Source of the DNA: Gelidibacter sediminis | GTDB lineage: Bacteria; Bacteroidota; Bacteroidia; Flavobacteriales; Flavobacteriaceae | DNA: 64,000 nucleotides | Assembly: GCF_004364975.1 (NCBI RefSeq) | Contig: NZ_SOBW01000007.1 | Location: forward strand, 620,001-684,000 | Reading direction: 5' to 3' | Shown here: in pieces, positions 1 through 8,547 of the stretch | Layout: each line of letters starts with the position of its first letter | How positions within the stretch are numbered: the first letter of the stretch is position 1 | Made by a program: the position numbers and the translations under genes | The notes under the pieces: model-generated | The model's database searches: none | The model's input: only the letters and a program-made list of their open reading frames with translations | What the model was told of the DNA's origin: nothing

Positions 1-272
<272 letters not shown>

Positions 273-384
273 TTAGAATACAATAATCCAATTAATACAG
301 CTTACATATTATGATATCAATCATAATGACTAATTGATGGGATTGTTGTAAAACACTGTAATATTTTGTTGATAACAATAGCTA

Positions 385-627
385 TTAAACTTCAACATTG
401 ATAACCTGTTCAATTTGTGGCGCGTATTTTTTTATGGTCATCTCTACTCCTGATTTTAAGGTCATTTGGTTAACAGAACAACCCACACAGGCACCTTCTA
501 ACTGCACTCTGACCAACCTATCATCTTCAATGGATAGCAATGCAATATCGCCCCCATCACTTTGAAGAAAAGGACGTATTTCATCAAGCGCTTTTTCAAC
601 ATTCAATCTCAATTCTTCAGTTGTCAT
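385..627 (-). CDS. NifU-like C-terminal domain protein (Fe-S scaffold/carrier)
   Basis: This 80-residue protein is a stand-alone NifU C-terminal (Nfu) domain. The two cysteines of the CxxC cluster-binding motif are C47 and C50 in GACVGCSVNQMTLK, and the family landmark SDGGDIAL lies near residues 23-30. Nfu proteins carry or assemble a [4Fe-4S] cluster for transfer to apo-enzymes in the cytoplasm. It lies 36 bp downstream of the Mrp ATPase gene on the same strand, so the two probably form an Fe-S maturation operon. Length is normal for flavobacterial single-domain Nfu proteins. Confidence 0.93.
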   Translation of the reverse strand: MTTEELRLNVEKALDEIRPFLQSDGGDIALLSIEDDRLVRVQLEGACVGCSVNQMTLKSGVEMTIKKYAPQIEQVINVEV

Positions 628-663
628 GTGTATTATTTTAGGGTAGTTAAAAGACTAGGTAGT

Positions 664-1800
664 TTATTTTTTAACAGCTGAACAACCAGCCATAGTAGTA
701 ATTTTAATAGCTTCAGTTGGTGGCAAATTGTCATTTCGTCTCACCACTTCTTCTACAACATTTTGAGTTATTTTTTCAAAAGCCATTTGCAAGGGTGTTG
801 CCGTTTGCATTGCTGCAGGACGGCCCACATCACCCGCCTCACGAATGCTTTGCACCAAAGGAATCTCTCCTAAAAATGGCACTTTTAAATCTTCAGCCAA
901 ATGTTTAGCACCCTCTTTTCCGAAGATATAATATTTATTTTCCGGCAATTCTTCAGGCGTAAAATAGGCCATATTTTCAATAATACCCAGTACCGGCACA
1001 TTAATGCTTTCTTGCTGAAACATTGCAACACCTTTCTTGGCATCAGCTAGGGCGACATTTTGTGGCGTACTCACAATTACTGCTCCAGTAATAGGTAATG
1101 ATTGCATGATGCTCAAATGGATATCTCCAGTTCCTGGCGGCAAATCAATCAGCATAAAATCCAATTCTCCCCAATGCGCATCAAAAATCATTTGATTTAA
1201 AGCTTTGGCCGCCATAGGGCCGCGCCATACTACTGCCTGACCTGGCTGCGTAAAGAATCCTATGGACAAAATCTTAACACCATAATTTTCTACCGGTTTC
1301 ATTTTAGATTTTCCATCTATGTTTACTGCCATAGGACGCTCTTGTTCCACATCAAACATAATAGGTGTCGAAGGCCCATAAATATCGGCATCAAGGATAC
1401 CTACTTTAAAGCCCATTTGTGCCAAAGTCACTGCCAAGTTTGCAGTTACTGTAGATTTACCAACGCCACCTTTGCCCGATGCAACCGCAACGATATTTTG
1501 AATTCCAGGAATCGCTTTCCCTTTAATACTGTTAGTTAAAGATTTTGCAGGCGCTTCAACTTTTACATTGACCGTTATTTTGGCCTTTTCGTAAACTTTA
1601 TCATGAATAACTTTCATGATTTCAACTTCTGTCTTTTTCTTGGCCTGCAGACTTGGGTTTGTAATGGTAATATCTACAATGACTTCGTCTGCAAAGGTTA
1701 CCACATTTTTAACGGCACCACTCTCCACCATATTCTGACCTTCACCTGGGGCCGAAATGCTTTCGAGGGCTTTATAAATATCTTGTTTATGTAATTTCAT
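664..1800 (-). CDS. Mrp/NBP35-family ATP-binding Fe-S carrier protein
   Basis: This 378-residue protein has an N-terminal MIP18/DUF59 domain (about residues 1-85) followed by a ParA/MinD-type P-loop ATPase. The deviant Walker A motif GKGGVGKST is at about 109-117, and Walker B ends in DLPPGTGD. Mrp/ApbC proteins deliver Fe-S clusters. The region after ENMAYF, where many bacterial Mrp proteins carry a CxxC cluster ligand pair, reads TPEELPEN here and has no cysteine. The C-terminus ends with a single cysteine in AGCSAVKK. The gene is followed by the nifU-like gene and preceded by a TAnnTTTG promoter. The family call is secure; Fe-S carrier activity is inferred. Confidence 0.93.
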   Translation of the reverse strand: MKLHKQDIYKALESISAPGEGQNMVESGAVKNVVTFADEVIVDITITNPSLQAKKKTEVEIMKVIHDKVYEKAKITVNVKVEAPAKSLTNSIKGKAIPGIQNIVAVASGKGGVGKSTVTANLAVTLAQMGFKVGILDADIYGPSTPIMFDVEQERPMAVNIDGKSKMKPVENYGVKILSIGFFTQPGQAVVWRGPMAAKALNQMIFDAHWGELDFMLIDLPPGTGDIHLSIMQSLPITGAVIVSTPQNVALADAKKGVAMFQQESINVPVLGIIENMAYFTPEELPENKYYIFGKEGAKHLAEDLKVPFLGEIPLVQSIREAGDVGRPAAMQTATPLQMAFEKITQNVVEEVVRRNDNLPPTEAIKITTMAGCSAVKK

Positions 1801-1893
1801 GGTTTTAAGATGCTAAAAAATGAAAGCACAGCAATGATTTAGCAAGTCATTACGATTTCTTTCATTCTATTAATTAAGAATCATTCTAAAGTG

Positions 1894-1901
1894 CAAATAT
1901 A
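1894..1901 (-). promoter_or_regulatory. Flavobacterial -7 promoter box for mrp-nifU
   Basis: The minus strand reads TATATTTG, an exact match to the Bacteroidota -7 element TAnnTTTG, about 95 bp upstream of the mrp start codon. No convincing -33 TTTG was found at the usual spacing. Confidence 0.45.
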
Positions 1902-2024
1902 ATTAATATTGATGGAAGAATGAAGCTAGCAACACGAAGATTTCAATAGCTAGATTGAGGAATTCTATGGATTTCAAATATATAGACTAAGGCAATCTTT
2001 ATTCAGGATTTGAGGTCTAAAACC

Positions 2025-2354
2025 TTAAAGTTCCTCTCGTGGATCCCAAAAGACGGTATCAAATTGTTGCACTTGATTGTCCTCAATAATGACGCCTTCA
2101 CTTTCCAGCAATTGCTGCATTAAATTTGTTCCTTCAAAATGATGTTTGCCTGTCAGCAGTCCTTTCCTATTTACAACACGATGCGCTGGAACATCTTTAG
2201 CCACTGAGCCTATCAAGGCGTAACCTACCATTCTTGCACTTCTTGCTGCGCCTAAATAATTGGCAATTGCTCCATAGCTCGTTACCCGCCCAAATGGTAT
2301 TTGTTTTACCACTTCATACACCTTATCAAAAAAATTGAGGGTTTCCGGCTTCAT
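2025..2354 (-). CDS. Alkyltransferase-like protein (MGMT/Ada DNA-binding family, no active-site cysteine)
   Basis: This 109-residue protein is the size of alkyltransferase-like (ATL) proteins and matches the MGMT C-terminal domain: FGRVTSYGAIANYLG at about residues 21-35, ARSARMVGYAL, then the active-site segment. Where true O6-alkylguanine transferases have PCHR, this protein has PAHR (about 56-59), so the alkyl-accepting cysteine is absent. ATL proteins bind O6-alkylguanine lesions and hand them to nucleotide excision repair without reversing them. The start overlaps the stop of the LysE-type gene by 4 bp (ATGA), and both follow trmB. Confidence 0.88.
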   Translation of the reverse strand: MKPETLNFFDKVYEVVKQIPFGRVTSYGAIANYLGAARSARMVGYALIGSVAKDVPAHRVVNRKGLLTGKHHFEGTNLMQQLLESEGVIIEDNQVQQFDTVFWDPREEL

Positions 2355-2980
2355 AATTCCCTTATGATATTGATCAGTGTTACAATCGCGATAATTCCTG
2401 TTATAGAACCAATGATGTAATTCATGTTTTTCTGGGATGTCATTTTATTGTTCTTGAATTTATCGAAGAAAAAAATATACATATATAACATTACGAAAGT
2501 GCCACATACGGCACCGGAAACATAAGAGATAATCATGCTCCTATTAAATTCCAACCAGCCAAAAGAAGCCAAGGTTATGGTCATATAGGCCTGATATGGA
2601 ATTGGAAACACATTAATAGCTGATAAAAATATCCCGTGGAAAAATCGGCTATGCTTACTTTTCGATTCTCTATCTATTTCCGTTTTGGATGTTGCCTTAG
2701 CAATGAGAAGATAATACACCGTAATTAGTATAAAAATAACTAGCGCCACCCGTTGCAATACTTTTACCACATCAGGATGATTGGTCAAATACCGAGCAAA
2801 CATGGCGGCTATGTAAGTTTGCAAAAATACAATAACACATACACCAATAGAGAACATAATGCCCCTGACGTGACCTTCCTTGAGACTTATTTTTGCAGCT
2901 GTCATATTCAGCAATCCGGGTGGGATAACACCTACAAGGGCGATAATCATCCCGAGAAGAAATATGACAGTAATATTCAA
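2351..2980 (-). CDS. LysE-family transporter
   Basis: This 209-residue, very hydrophobic protein has about six predicted membrane segments. The N-terminal GVIPPGLLNMTAAKISLKEG segment (about residues 17-36) resembles the conserved start of LysE/RhtB amino-acid exporters, which usually have a PGP/PGL motif here. A short charged cytoplasmic loop (KSKHSR) splits two groups of helices. It sits between trmB (2 bp gap) and the ATL gene (4 bp overlap), so it is probably co-transcribed with them. The substrate is not predictable; amino-acid efflux is the family default. Confidence 0.8.
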   Translation of the reverse strand: MNITVIFLLGMIIALVGVIPPGLLNMTAAKISLKEGHVRGIMFSIGVCVIVFLQTYIAAMFARYLTNHPDVVKVLQRVALVIFILITVYYLLIAKATSKTEIDRESKSKHSRFFHGIFLSAINVFPIPYQAYMTITLASFGWLEFNRSMIISYVSGAVCGTFVMLYMYIFFFDKFKNNKMTSQKNMNYIIGSITGIIAIVTLINIIREL

Positions 2981-2982
2981 GG

Positions 2983-3657
2983 TTATTTAATTTTAAATCT
3001 AATATAGGTAATTGCTTTATTCTTTTCTAAATACTGACCTTCATAATAGGTTTGAATCTCAGTAACCTCAGCGGGACTCCCTTCTTGTTTATAAACATTA
3101 TGGTTGGCATATTGCACCTCGTGGCCAGCGCCATGCAATAAGCCTAAAGTATAACCATGCATAAACTCACTATCTGTTTTTAGGTGCACCACACCTTCTG
3201 GTTTTAGTATTGATTTATAGCGTTCTAAAAATGTAGCATTGGTCATCCGATGCTTGGTACGCTTATATTTTATCTGAGGATCAGGAAAGGTTATCCAAAT
3301 TTCATCAACTTCATTTTGCCCGAACGCATGATCAATAAGCTCAATTTGTGTCCTTAAAAATGCAGCATTAGGAATGCCCTCTTCAATCGCTGTTTTTGCA
3401 CCTCTCCAAAAACGAGCGCCTTTTATATCGATTCCGATAAAATTTTTATTAGGATAGCGTTTTGCAAGTTCAATGGTATATTCTCCTTTTCCACAACCAA
3501 GTTCCAACACAAGCGGATAATTATTTTTAAATACTTTGGAATTCCAGTTGCCTTTTAATTGAAACGCCGCATTAACCAATTCGTCCCGCGTTGGCTGATA
3601 AACATTGGAAAACGTTTCATTTTCTCTAAATCTTTTAAGTTTATTCTTACTTCCCAC
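2983..3657 (-). CDS. trmB: tRNA (guanine-N7)-methyltransferase TrmB
   Basis: This 224-residue protein is a class I SAM-dependent methyltransferase of the TrmB family, which forms m7G46 in tRNA variable loops. Motif I is ELGCGKGEYT at about residue 52, motif II is NFIGIDIKGARFWRG, and the TrmB signature FPDPQIKYKRTKHR follows (usual form PDPWPKxRHxKRR). The end TYYEGQYLEKNKAITYIRF is also typical. It is the first gene of a trmB-lysE-ATL operon with a TAnnTTTG box about 75 bp upstream. Confidence 0.95.
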   Translation of the reverse strand: MGSKNKLKRFRENETFSNVYQPTRDELVNAAFQLKGNWNSKVFKNNYPLVLELGCGKGEYTIELAKRYPNKNFIGIDIKGARFWRGAKTAIEEGIPNAAFLRTQIELIDHAFGQNEVDEIWITFPDPQIKYKRTKHRMTNATFLERYKSILKPEGVVHLKTDSEFMHGYTLGLLHGAGHEVQYANHNVYKQEGSPAEVTEIQTYYEGQYLEKNKAITYIRFKIK

Positions 3658-3733
3658 TCTTTTGTTATTTCTATTTTCTTATTCAATATCTCAAATTGGA
3701 TGCTATCCTATTTTGCAGTCTCCTAAGCGTTGG

Positions 3734-3741
3734 CAAAATTA
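3734..3741 (-). promoter_or_regulatory. -7 promoter box for trmB operon
   Basis: The minus strand reads TAATTTTG, an exact TAnnTTTG match, about 77 bp before the trmB start codon. It implies a leader of roughly 70 nt. Confidence 0.45.
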
Positions 3742-3778
3742 AGGAAATATATGGAAGCCATTATATTCTTATCTTTAT

Positions 3779-3928
3779 ATGTTACAAGAAGTTTTAAATG
3801 TTAGTCAAAATTTCACGAGGGTTGCAGCGGCATCCTCTTTTTTATACGACCTTAATATTCTTAATTTGTATAGACAAAAAAAAGATGCATCGGAAAAACC
3901 GGACCACCAACAAAGCGCTTACGCATAA
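3779..3928 (+). CDS. Possible small hypothetical protein (49 aa)
   Basis: The 293-bp gap between trmB and the glycosyltransferase contains one open frame of 49 codons beginning ATG at 3779 and ending TAA at 3926-3928, 22 bp before the glycosyltransferase start. The product has no recognisable domain, signal peptide or membrane helix. A TATCTTTA sequence, one base from the -7 box, lies immediately upstream. It may instead be untranslated leader of the glycosyltransferase. I give it low confidence. Confidence 0.22.
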   Translation: MLQEVLNVSQNFTRVAAASSFLYDLNILNLYRQKKDASEKPDHQQSAYA

Positions 3929-3950
3929 TGTGGTTGTTCATATATAAAAG

Positions 3951-5006
3951 ATGAATAAAAAACTATTAATTGCACCACTCAACTGGGGCTTGGGTCATGC
4001 GGCACGTTGCATCCCAATTATTGAAGCTCTGCTGGAACATTATTACACACCAGTTATTGCGAGTGACGGCGCGGCACTAGCACTCCTCAGAAAAGAATAT
4101 CCTGATTTAGAATACGTTATATTGCCATCGTATAACATTACTTATGCAAAACAGGGAAAACGTCTCAAATGGAAGCTTTTGTTTAGTGCGCCCAAGATTG
4201 TTAGGGCAATTTATTTAGAACATCAAGCTTTAAAACGCATTCTAATTACTCACAAAATTGATGGAATTATTTCAGATAATAGATTTGGGTTGCACCATAA
4301 GGGTTTACCCTCCGTATTTATTACGCATCAACTACGGGTATTAAGTGGCAGTACTACTTGGTTGAGTACTGCCCTGCATCAAAGGATTATTAAAAAATTT
4401 GATATTTGTTGGGTTCCTGATTATTCTGATAAACCTAATTTAAGCGGACGGATGGGACATGTAGACCAATTGGGTTTGAATGTAAAGCATATTGGTCCTT
4501 TAAGCCGATTTCAGAAATTAACCATGCCATATGAGTATGAGGTGATGGTCCTATTATCAGGGCCTGAGCCACAGCGCGGAATATTAGAGCGCCAATTACT
4601 CTCTACGTTCAAAGCATATCAGGGTGAAGTTCTTTTTGTGAGGGGTGTCATAGAAAAACAACAAACATGTGCCATTTCTAAACATATGACGCTCTACAAT
4701 TACATGACCTCATCACAGCTCGAAAAAGCACTTAATGCTAGTAAATTGGTTGTAGCACGCTCAGGCTACACGACCATTATGGATTTAGAGAAATTGGAGA
4801 AAAAAGCCTTTTTCATTCCTACGCCTGGACAGCCTGAACAGGAATATTTAGCAACATTGATGCTGGAGAATAAATGGGCTCCAAGCTGTAAACAGGAAGA
4901 TTTTAGTTTAGAAAAATTAGGGGATCTTGAAGATTATGATGGATTTAAACCTAAAGATCAGAAAACTACCTTCAAAGAATTATTGCGCTTTTTCGAGGGT
5001 AAATGA
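3951..5006 (+). CDS. MurG-like (GT28-type) glycosyltransferase
   Basis: This 351-residue protein has the GT-B layout. The N-terminal domain starts with LLIAPLNWGLGHAARC, where a Gly-rich loop and His follow the first strand. The C-terminal half contains VLLSGPEPQRG and ARSGYTTIMDLEKL, matching the SGxxT nucleotide-sugar site of MurG-type enzymes, followed by FFIPTPGQPEQEYLA. No signal peptide or membrane helix is visible, so it probably acts at the cytoplasmic membrane face. Donor and acceptor are unknown. The 3' end overlaps the convergent histidine kinase gene by 27 bp. Confidence 0.82.
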   Translation: MNKKLLIAPLNWGLGHAARCIPIIEALLEHYYTPVIASDGAALALLRKEYPDLEYVILPSYNITYAKQGKRLKWKLLFSAPKIVRAIYLEHQALKRILITHKIDGIISDNRFGLHHKGLPSVFITHQLRVLSGSTTWLSTALHQRIIKKFDICWVPDYSDKPNLSGRMGHVDQLGLNVKHIGPLSRFQKLTMPYEYEVMVLLSGPEPQRGILERQLLSTFKAYQGEVLFVRGVIEKQQTCAISKHMTLYNYMTSSQLEKALNASKLVVARSGYTTIMDLEKLEKKAFFIPTPGQPEQEYLATLMLENKWAPSCKQEDFSLEKLGDLEDYDGFKPKDQKTTFKELLRFFEGK

Positions 5007-6023
5007 GAATTCACTACCCACACTCAGTTCACTTTCAATATAAATTTTTTCATCGTGTGCCTCAATGATATGCTTTACAATAGCCAAGCCCAAACCGGAT
5101 CCACCTTCTTTTCGAGACCCACTTTTATCAATTCTATAAAACCGTTCAAAAAGACGCGGAATATTGGCTTTAGCAATGCCCTCACCATTATCAGTTACTC
5201 TGACAATTACCTTGTTCTTAATTAAATTTTCGATACTAATTTCAGTCGTTCCTTTAAATCGGCCATATTTAATGGAATTGACAACAAGATTGGTCAAGAC
5301 TTGACGGATGCGTTCTTTATCAGCTTTTACCAAAATTGGATTGGGATATACCATATCAAAAGTAAGTGTGATTTTCTTCTTGGCAGATTTCATTTCCAGT
5401 AAATCGAAAACACTGGCTACCAACTCTACAATATCAAAGGTTTCAATATTTAAACTTAAATCGCCTACTTCCAATTTAGTTATCATGTCCAAATCCTGAA
5501 CGATATAGATCAATCGCTCTACCCCCTTATTGGCTCTCTCAAGATATTTTTCTCTCAACTTTTCATTATTCATAGCGCCGTCTAGCAAGGTTAACACATA
5601 GCCTTGTACGGTAAATAATGGCGTTTTCAACTCGTGGGAAACATTACCTAAAAATTCTTTTCGGTACTCCTCTCGTACCTTAAGGGTTTCTATTTCAAGT
5701 TTCTTATCTTTTGCAAACTTATCAATTTCCTGAGTAAGTGTTGCCATATCAGTAGTAATAGGCTGTTTACGCAAAGACGCTGATTCTAGTAAGGTCAAAT
5801 CGTCATATATTTTTTTGACCCGTCTGTATATAAACCGTTCTACGCGGTATTGAATGATTAAAAAGGATATAATGTAACAAAACGTAAAAAAGCCCAATAA
5901 AATGCCCACGTTAAATGCTTTCGAGACAAAAAGCACGGCAGCAATAAGCACAGTGTTGATCAGCGTGATGTAGAAAGCTGTCTTAACCGCAAACTTATAT
6001 GACTTTTTAATAGTTGTTTTCAT
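4980..6023 (-). CDS. Sensor histidine kinase (PhoR-like)
   Basis: This 347-residue kinase has two adjacent N-terminal membrane helices (about residues 12-33 and 40-58) with almost no periplasmic loop, then a short linker. The HisKA domain has the phospho-acceptor at about H130 in SHELKTPLFTVQGY, and the HATPase_c domain has N-box NLVVNSIKYG, G1 DNGEGI and G2 GSGLGLAIV. It autophosphorylates and passes phosphate to the response regulator encoded immediately upstream. The regulator's TAA shares a base with this ATG (TAATG), which suggests translational coupling. The minimal loop suggests sensing within the membrane or through a partner. Phosphate control (PhoR) is plausible but not proven. Confidence 0.93.
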   Translation of the reverse strand: MKTTIKKSYKFAVKTAFYITLINTVLIAAVLFVSKAFNVGILLGFFTFCYIISFLIIQYRVERFIYRRVKKIYDDLTLLESASLRKQPITTDMATLTQEIDKFAKDKKLEIETLKVREEYRKEFLGNVSHELKTPLFTVQGYVLTLLDGAMNNEKLREKYLERANKGVERLIYIVQDLDMITKLEVGDLSLNIETFDIVELVASVFDLLEMKSAKKKITLTFDMVYPNPILVKADKERIRQVLTNLVVNSIKYGRFKGTTEISIENLIKNKVIVRVTDNGEGIAKANIPRLFERFYRIDKSGSRKEGGSGLGLAIVKHIIEAHDEKIYIESELSVGSEFSFTLEKAQ

Positions 6024-6706
6024 TAATCCACAAACTTATAGCCTACACCCTTAACAGTTTTGAAACAGTCGTCGCCAATTTTTTCACGGAGTTTCCGAAT
6101 ATGGACATCAATAGTTCTCCCGCCTACAACAACTTCATTACCCCAGACTTTCTCGAGAATTTCTTCTCGTTTGAATACCTTATTAGGCTTGGTTGCTAAC
6201 AAAGATAGTAATTCGAACTCCTTTCGTGGCAATATAATCTCTTCGCCTTTATTTGAAATTTTATATTCTTCCCGGTTGATTATCAATCCACCAATCTTTA
6301 ATATATCCTCAGATGGCTCCTCATTTTTTATTCGTCTTAAAAGGGCTTTCACTTTACTGGTCAGGACTTTTGGCTTGATAGGCTTTGTAATATAATCATC
6401 AGCACCAACATCAAAACCAGCCATTTGAGAATAGTCTTCGCCTCTTGCTGTCAGAAAGGTGATGATTGTATTGCTGAGTTCAGGAATTTTCCGAATTTGT
6501 TCACAAGCTTCAATCCCATCCATTTCTGGCATCATTACATCCAATATGATGAGATGTGGACGTTCCTTTTTGGCTTTCTTAACTGCTTGGACACCATTAT
6601 CTGCAGTTATAATTTGATACCCCTCCGTGGAGAGGTTGTAACCAATTATTTCTAAAATATCTGGTTCATCATCAACCAATAGTATTTTTATATCCTTTTT
6701 CTTCAT
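6023..6706 (-). CDS. Response regulator, OmpR/PhoB family
   Basis: I place the start at ATG 6706, because the preceding 21 codons of the longer frame do not belong to the receiver fold. The 227-residue product has a receiver domain (acidic pair VDDEPD at about 11-15, phospho-acceptor D56 in LIILDVMMP, T and K of switch region with YITKPIKPK) and a C-terminal winged-helix DNA-binding domain ending GGRTIDVHIRKLREKIG and VKGVGYKFVD. It is the partner of the downstream histidine kinase, with stop and start overlapping. The layout matches PhoB/PhoP-type regulators; the regulon is unknown. Confidence 0.95.
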   Translation of the reverse strand: MKKKDIKILLVDDEPDILEIIGYNLSTEGYQIITADNGVQAVKKAKKERPHLIILDVMMPEMDGIEACEQIRKIPELSNTIITFLTARGEDYSQMAGFDVGADDYITKPIKPKVLTSKVKALLRRIKNEEPSEDILKIGGLIINREEYKISNKGEEIILPRKEFELLSLLATKPNKVFKREEILEKVWGNEVVVGGRTIDVHIRKLREKIGDDCFKTVKGVGYKFVD

Positions 6707-6896
6707 ATGTGCTTTTCGATAATATAAGGTAAAGATAGAACTATTAACAGATAGATTAAAAACTCTCAATATTCATAACATTATCATAACGCAGAGGAAA
6801 CATTATAATAGCATGTCGTTTAAAAATAATTGTTTAACGAGTATTTGGTACAAGTTTTGTATTAATTTAGTACTTTTAATAAAAAGATTCTATTTG

Positions 6897-7229
6897 ATGA
6901 AAAATTACCTTTTAATGCTTTTTTTGATGATAGGCCTCTCTTTTGGCGCAACTGGTGTTGCGCAAACAACTGCAACGGCGAGCACTATAACAACTGACCA
7001 TACAGACCTGGTCATTTACCCAAACCCTGTAAGTAATGGAAAAATTTATATTACTACAAAACAAAACTTGACCAAAGAGGTGGAAATCTTTGATGTTTTG
7101 GGTAAAAAAATACTTTTCCATACACTTTATGGTAAAGAATTAAATATCTCTAGATTAAATCCCGGTATTTATATTATAAAGATAAAAGAAGGCAGCATTT
7201 CAACTACTAGAAAATTAGTGGTGCGATAA
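6897..7229 (+). CDS. Small T9SS type A sorting-domain protein without passenger
   Basis: I choose ATG 6897 because it begins directly with a signal peptide (MKNYLLMLFLMIGLSF, cleavage likely after VAQ). The mature part is a short T-rich linker followed by a type A Por secretion C-terminal domain: VIYPNPVSNGKIYI, then VEIFDVLGKKI, LNISRLNPGIYIIKI and a final TTRKLVVR. This domain normally directs larger cargo through the type IX secretion system and is then cleaved. Here almost nothing precedes it, so it is an orphan sorting domain of 110 residues. Its role is unknown. A strong terminator hairpin follows about 80 bp downstream. Confidence 0.85.
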   Translation: MKNYLLMLFLMIGLSFGATGVAQTTATASTITTDHTDLVIYPNPVSNGKIYITTKQNLTKEVEIFDVLGKKILFHTLYGKELNISRLNPGIYIIKIKEGSISTTRKLVVR

Positions 7230-7310
7230 TAAAATATTTCGTCAATTAACTATTCAATAAAGTTGAGCCACTCAAAGATTAATGAGTGAGCTACAGTTTC
7301 AAAATATTAT

Positions 7311-7347
7311 AAAAGCGTTACGCAATTTGGGTAACGCTTTTTTTATT
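7311..7347 (+). terminator. Rho-independent terminator after the sorting-domain gene
   Basis: An inverted repeat AAAGCGTTAC / GTAACGCTTT with an 8-nt loop is followed by a run of T. It closes the 6897-7229 transcription unit, and a promoter box for the next gene overlaps its far end. Confidence 0.85.
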
Positions 7348-7352
7348 TTCTA

Positions 7353-7360
7353 TATTTTTG
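7353..7360 (+). promoter_or_regulatory. Promoter box for LuxE-like gene
   Basis: TATTTTTG matches TAnnTTTG exactly. A TTTG at 7326-7329 lies 23 bp upstream, inside the accepted -33/-7 spacing. The box ends only 4 bp before the first ATG (7365), so transcription probably starts at or next to the start codon. Confidence 0.55.
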
Positions 7361-7364
7361 CGGT

Positions 7365-8345
7365 ATGATTAGAATGGAAACCGTTTTTGATATTCAGACC
7401 CAGGCCGATTTTGAGTTGGCAAGTTTGGAAGTTTTTAAATACCAATTTGAAAACAATCCTGTGTACCGTTCATTTTGCGATTTATTATACATTCACCCAA
7501 GTGCAGTAACCAAATTAGAAGAGATACCATTCTTACCCATACAATTCTTCAAGTCTCATAAAATATTAAGTTGCACGCAACCAGTGCAGCGCACCTTTAC
7601 AAGTTCAGGCACAACTGGAACGTTGCCCAGTCAACACCATGTTACAGATATTCAGATATACGAAAAAAGTTTCAGGCGGGCATTTTCCCATTTCTATGGC
7701 CCTATAGAAGATTATGTGGTACTCGCTTTGTTGCCTTCTTATTTGGAACGCGAGGGGTCGTCACTGATTTATATGGTGGATGATTTCATTGCGCATTCGC
7801 AACACCCTGAAAGTGGGTTTTATCTTGATAATCTGTCAGAACTAAAAGACCTCCTGATCACTTTGGATGCAGATGGCAAAAAGGTATTGCTCATAGGGGT
7901 TTCATTTGCGCTTTTAGACCTCATAGAATCCTATCAATTTCAGTTACAGCATACCATAATTATGGAAACTGGTGGCATGAAAGGTAGACGAAAAGAACTG
8001 GTCCGAAAGGAGCTTCACACCATCTTAAAAAAAGGTTTTGGGGTAAATGCCATTCATAGTGAATATGGCATGACGGAATTATTAAGTCAAGCCTACTCTA
8101 AAGGTCAAGGTATTTTTGAATGTCCAAAATGGATGCAAATTATTATTAGAGACCCTGAAGATGCCCTAACTATACTGCCATATGGAAAAACTGGAGGTGT
8201 TAATGTCATTGACCTGGCAAATGTCAATTCGTGCGCATTTATAGCCACTCAAGACTTAGGAAAAGTATTGCCAAAAGGTCAATTTGAAATAATAGGTCGC
8301 TTTGACAACTCAGATATCAGAGGCTGCAATCTTATGGTATTATAA
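7365..8345 (+). CDS. LuxE-like acyl-protein synthetase / acyltransferase
   Basis: This 326-residue protein belongs to the LuxE/PaaK-like adenylate-forming family. The ST-rich nucleotide loop FTSSGTTGTLPSQH lies at about residues 78-91, ETGGMKGRRKEL follows at about 200, and SEYGMTELLSQAYS supplies the E-Y-GMTE adenylation motif. LuxE activates a fatty acid as acyl-AMP or an acyl-enzyme. No luxAB, luxC or luxD is nearby, so bioluminescence is not implied; flavobacterial homologues are usually single genes of unknown substrate. ATG 7374 is an alternative start that would leave an 8-nt leader. Confidence 0.82.
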   Translation: MIRMETVFDIQTQADFELASLEVFKYQFENNPVYRSFCDLLYIHPSAVTKLEEIPFLPIQFFKSHKILSCTQPVQRTFTSSGTTGTLPSQHHVTDIQIYEKSFRRAFSHFYGPIEDYVVLALLPSYLEREGSSLIYMVDDFIAHSQHPESGFYLDNLSELKDLLITLDADGKKVLLIGVSFALLDLIESYQFQLQHTIIMETGGMKGRRKELVRKELHTILKKGFGVNAIHSEYGMTELLSQAYSKGQGIFECPKWMQIIIRDPEDALTILPYGKTGGVNVIDLANVNSCAFIATQDLGKVLPKGQFEIIGRFDNSDIRGCNLMVL

Positions 8346-8481
8346 AACTATGTTAAAGTGTGTAATGCTAAACACGTACAGACGACTAACCCAATACCTA
8401 AAAAACTGACTTTCTGGGAAACCAGAAAAAGTATTCTATAATTGAAGAAGAAAAGTTTTTAAGTTGATTGGTTGGTTTTTT

Positions 8482-8519
8482 AAACGCCTGATTGAAGTTT
8501 ACTTCGTCAGGCGTTTTTT
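8482..8519 (+). terminator. Rho-independent terminator
   Basis: Stem AAACGCCTGA / TCAGGCGTTT with a 15-nt loop is followed by T residues on the plus strand. It lies about 135 bp after the LuxE-like gene, within the convergent gap before tyrS. Confidence 0.8.
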
Positions 8520-8547
8520 ATGAATTGAAAATTTTTGTAGACCTAGC

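Noticed and set aside
7365-8345. Luminescence operon
   Set aside because: The LuxE-like gene has no luxAB, luxC or luxD neighbours; similar lone genes are common in Flavobacteria.
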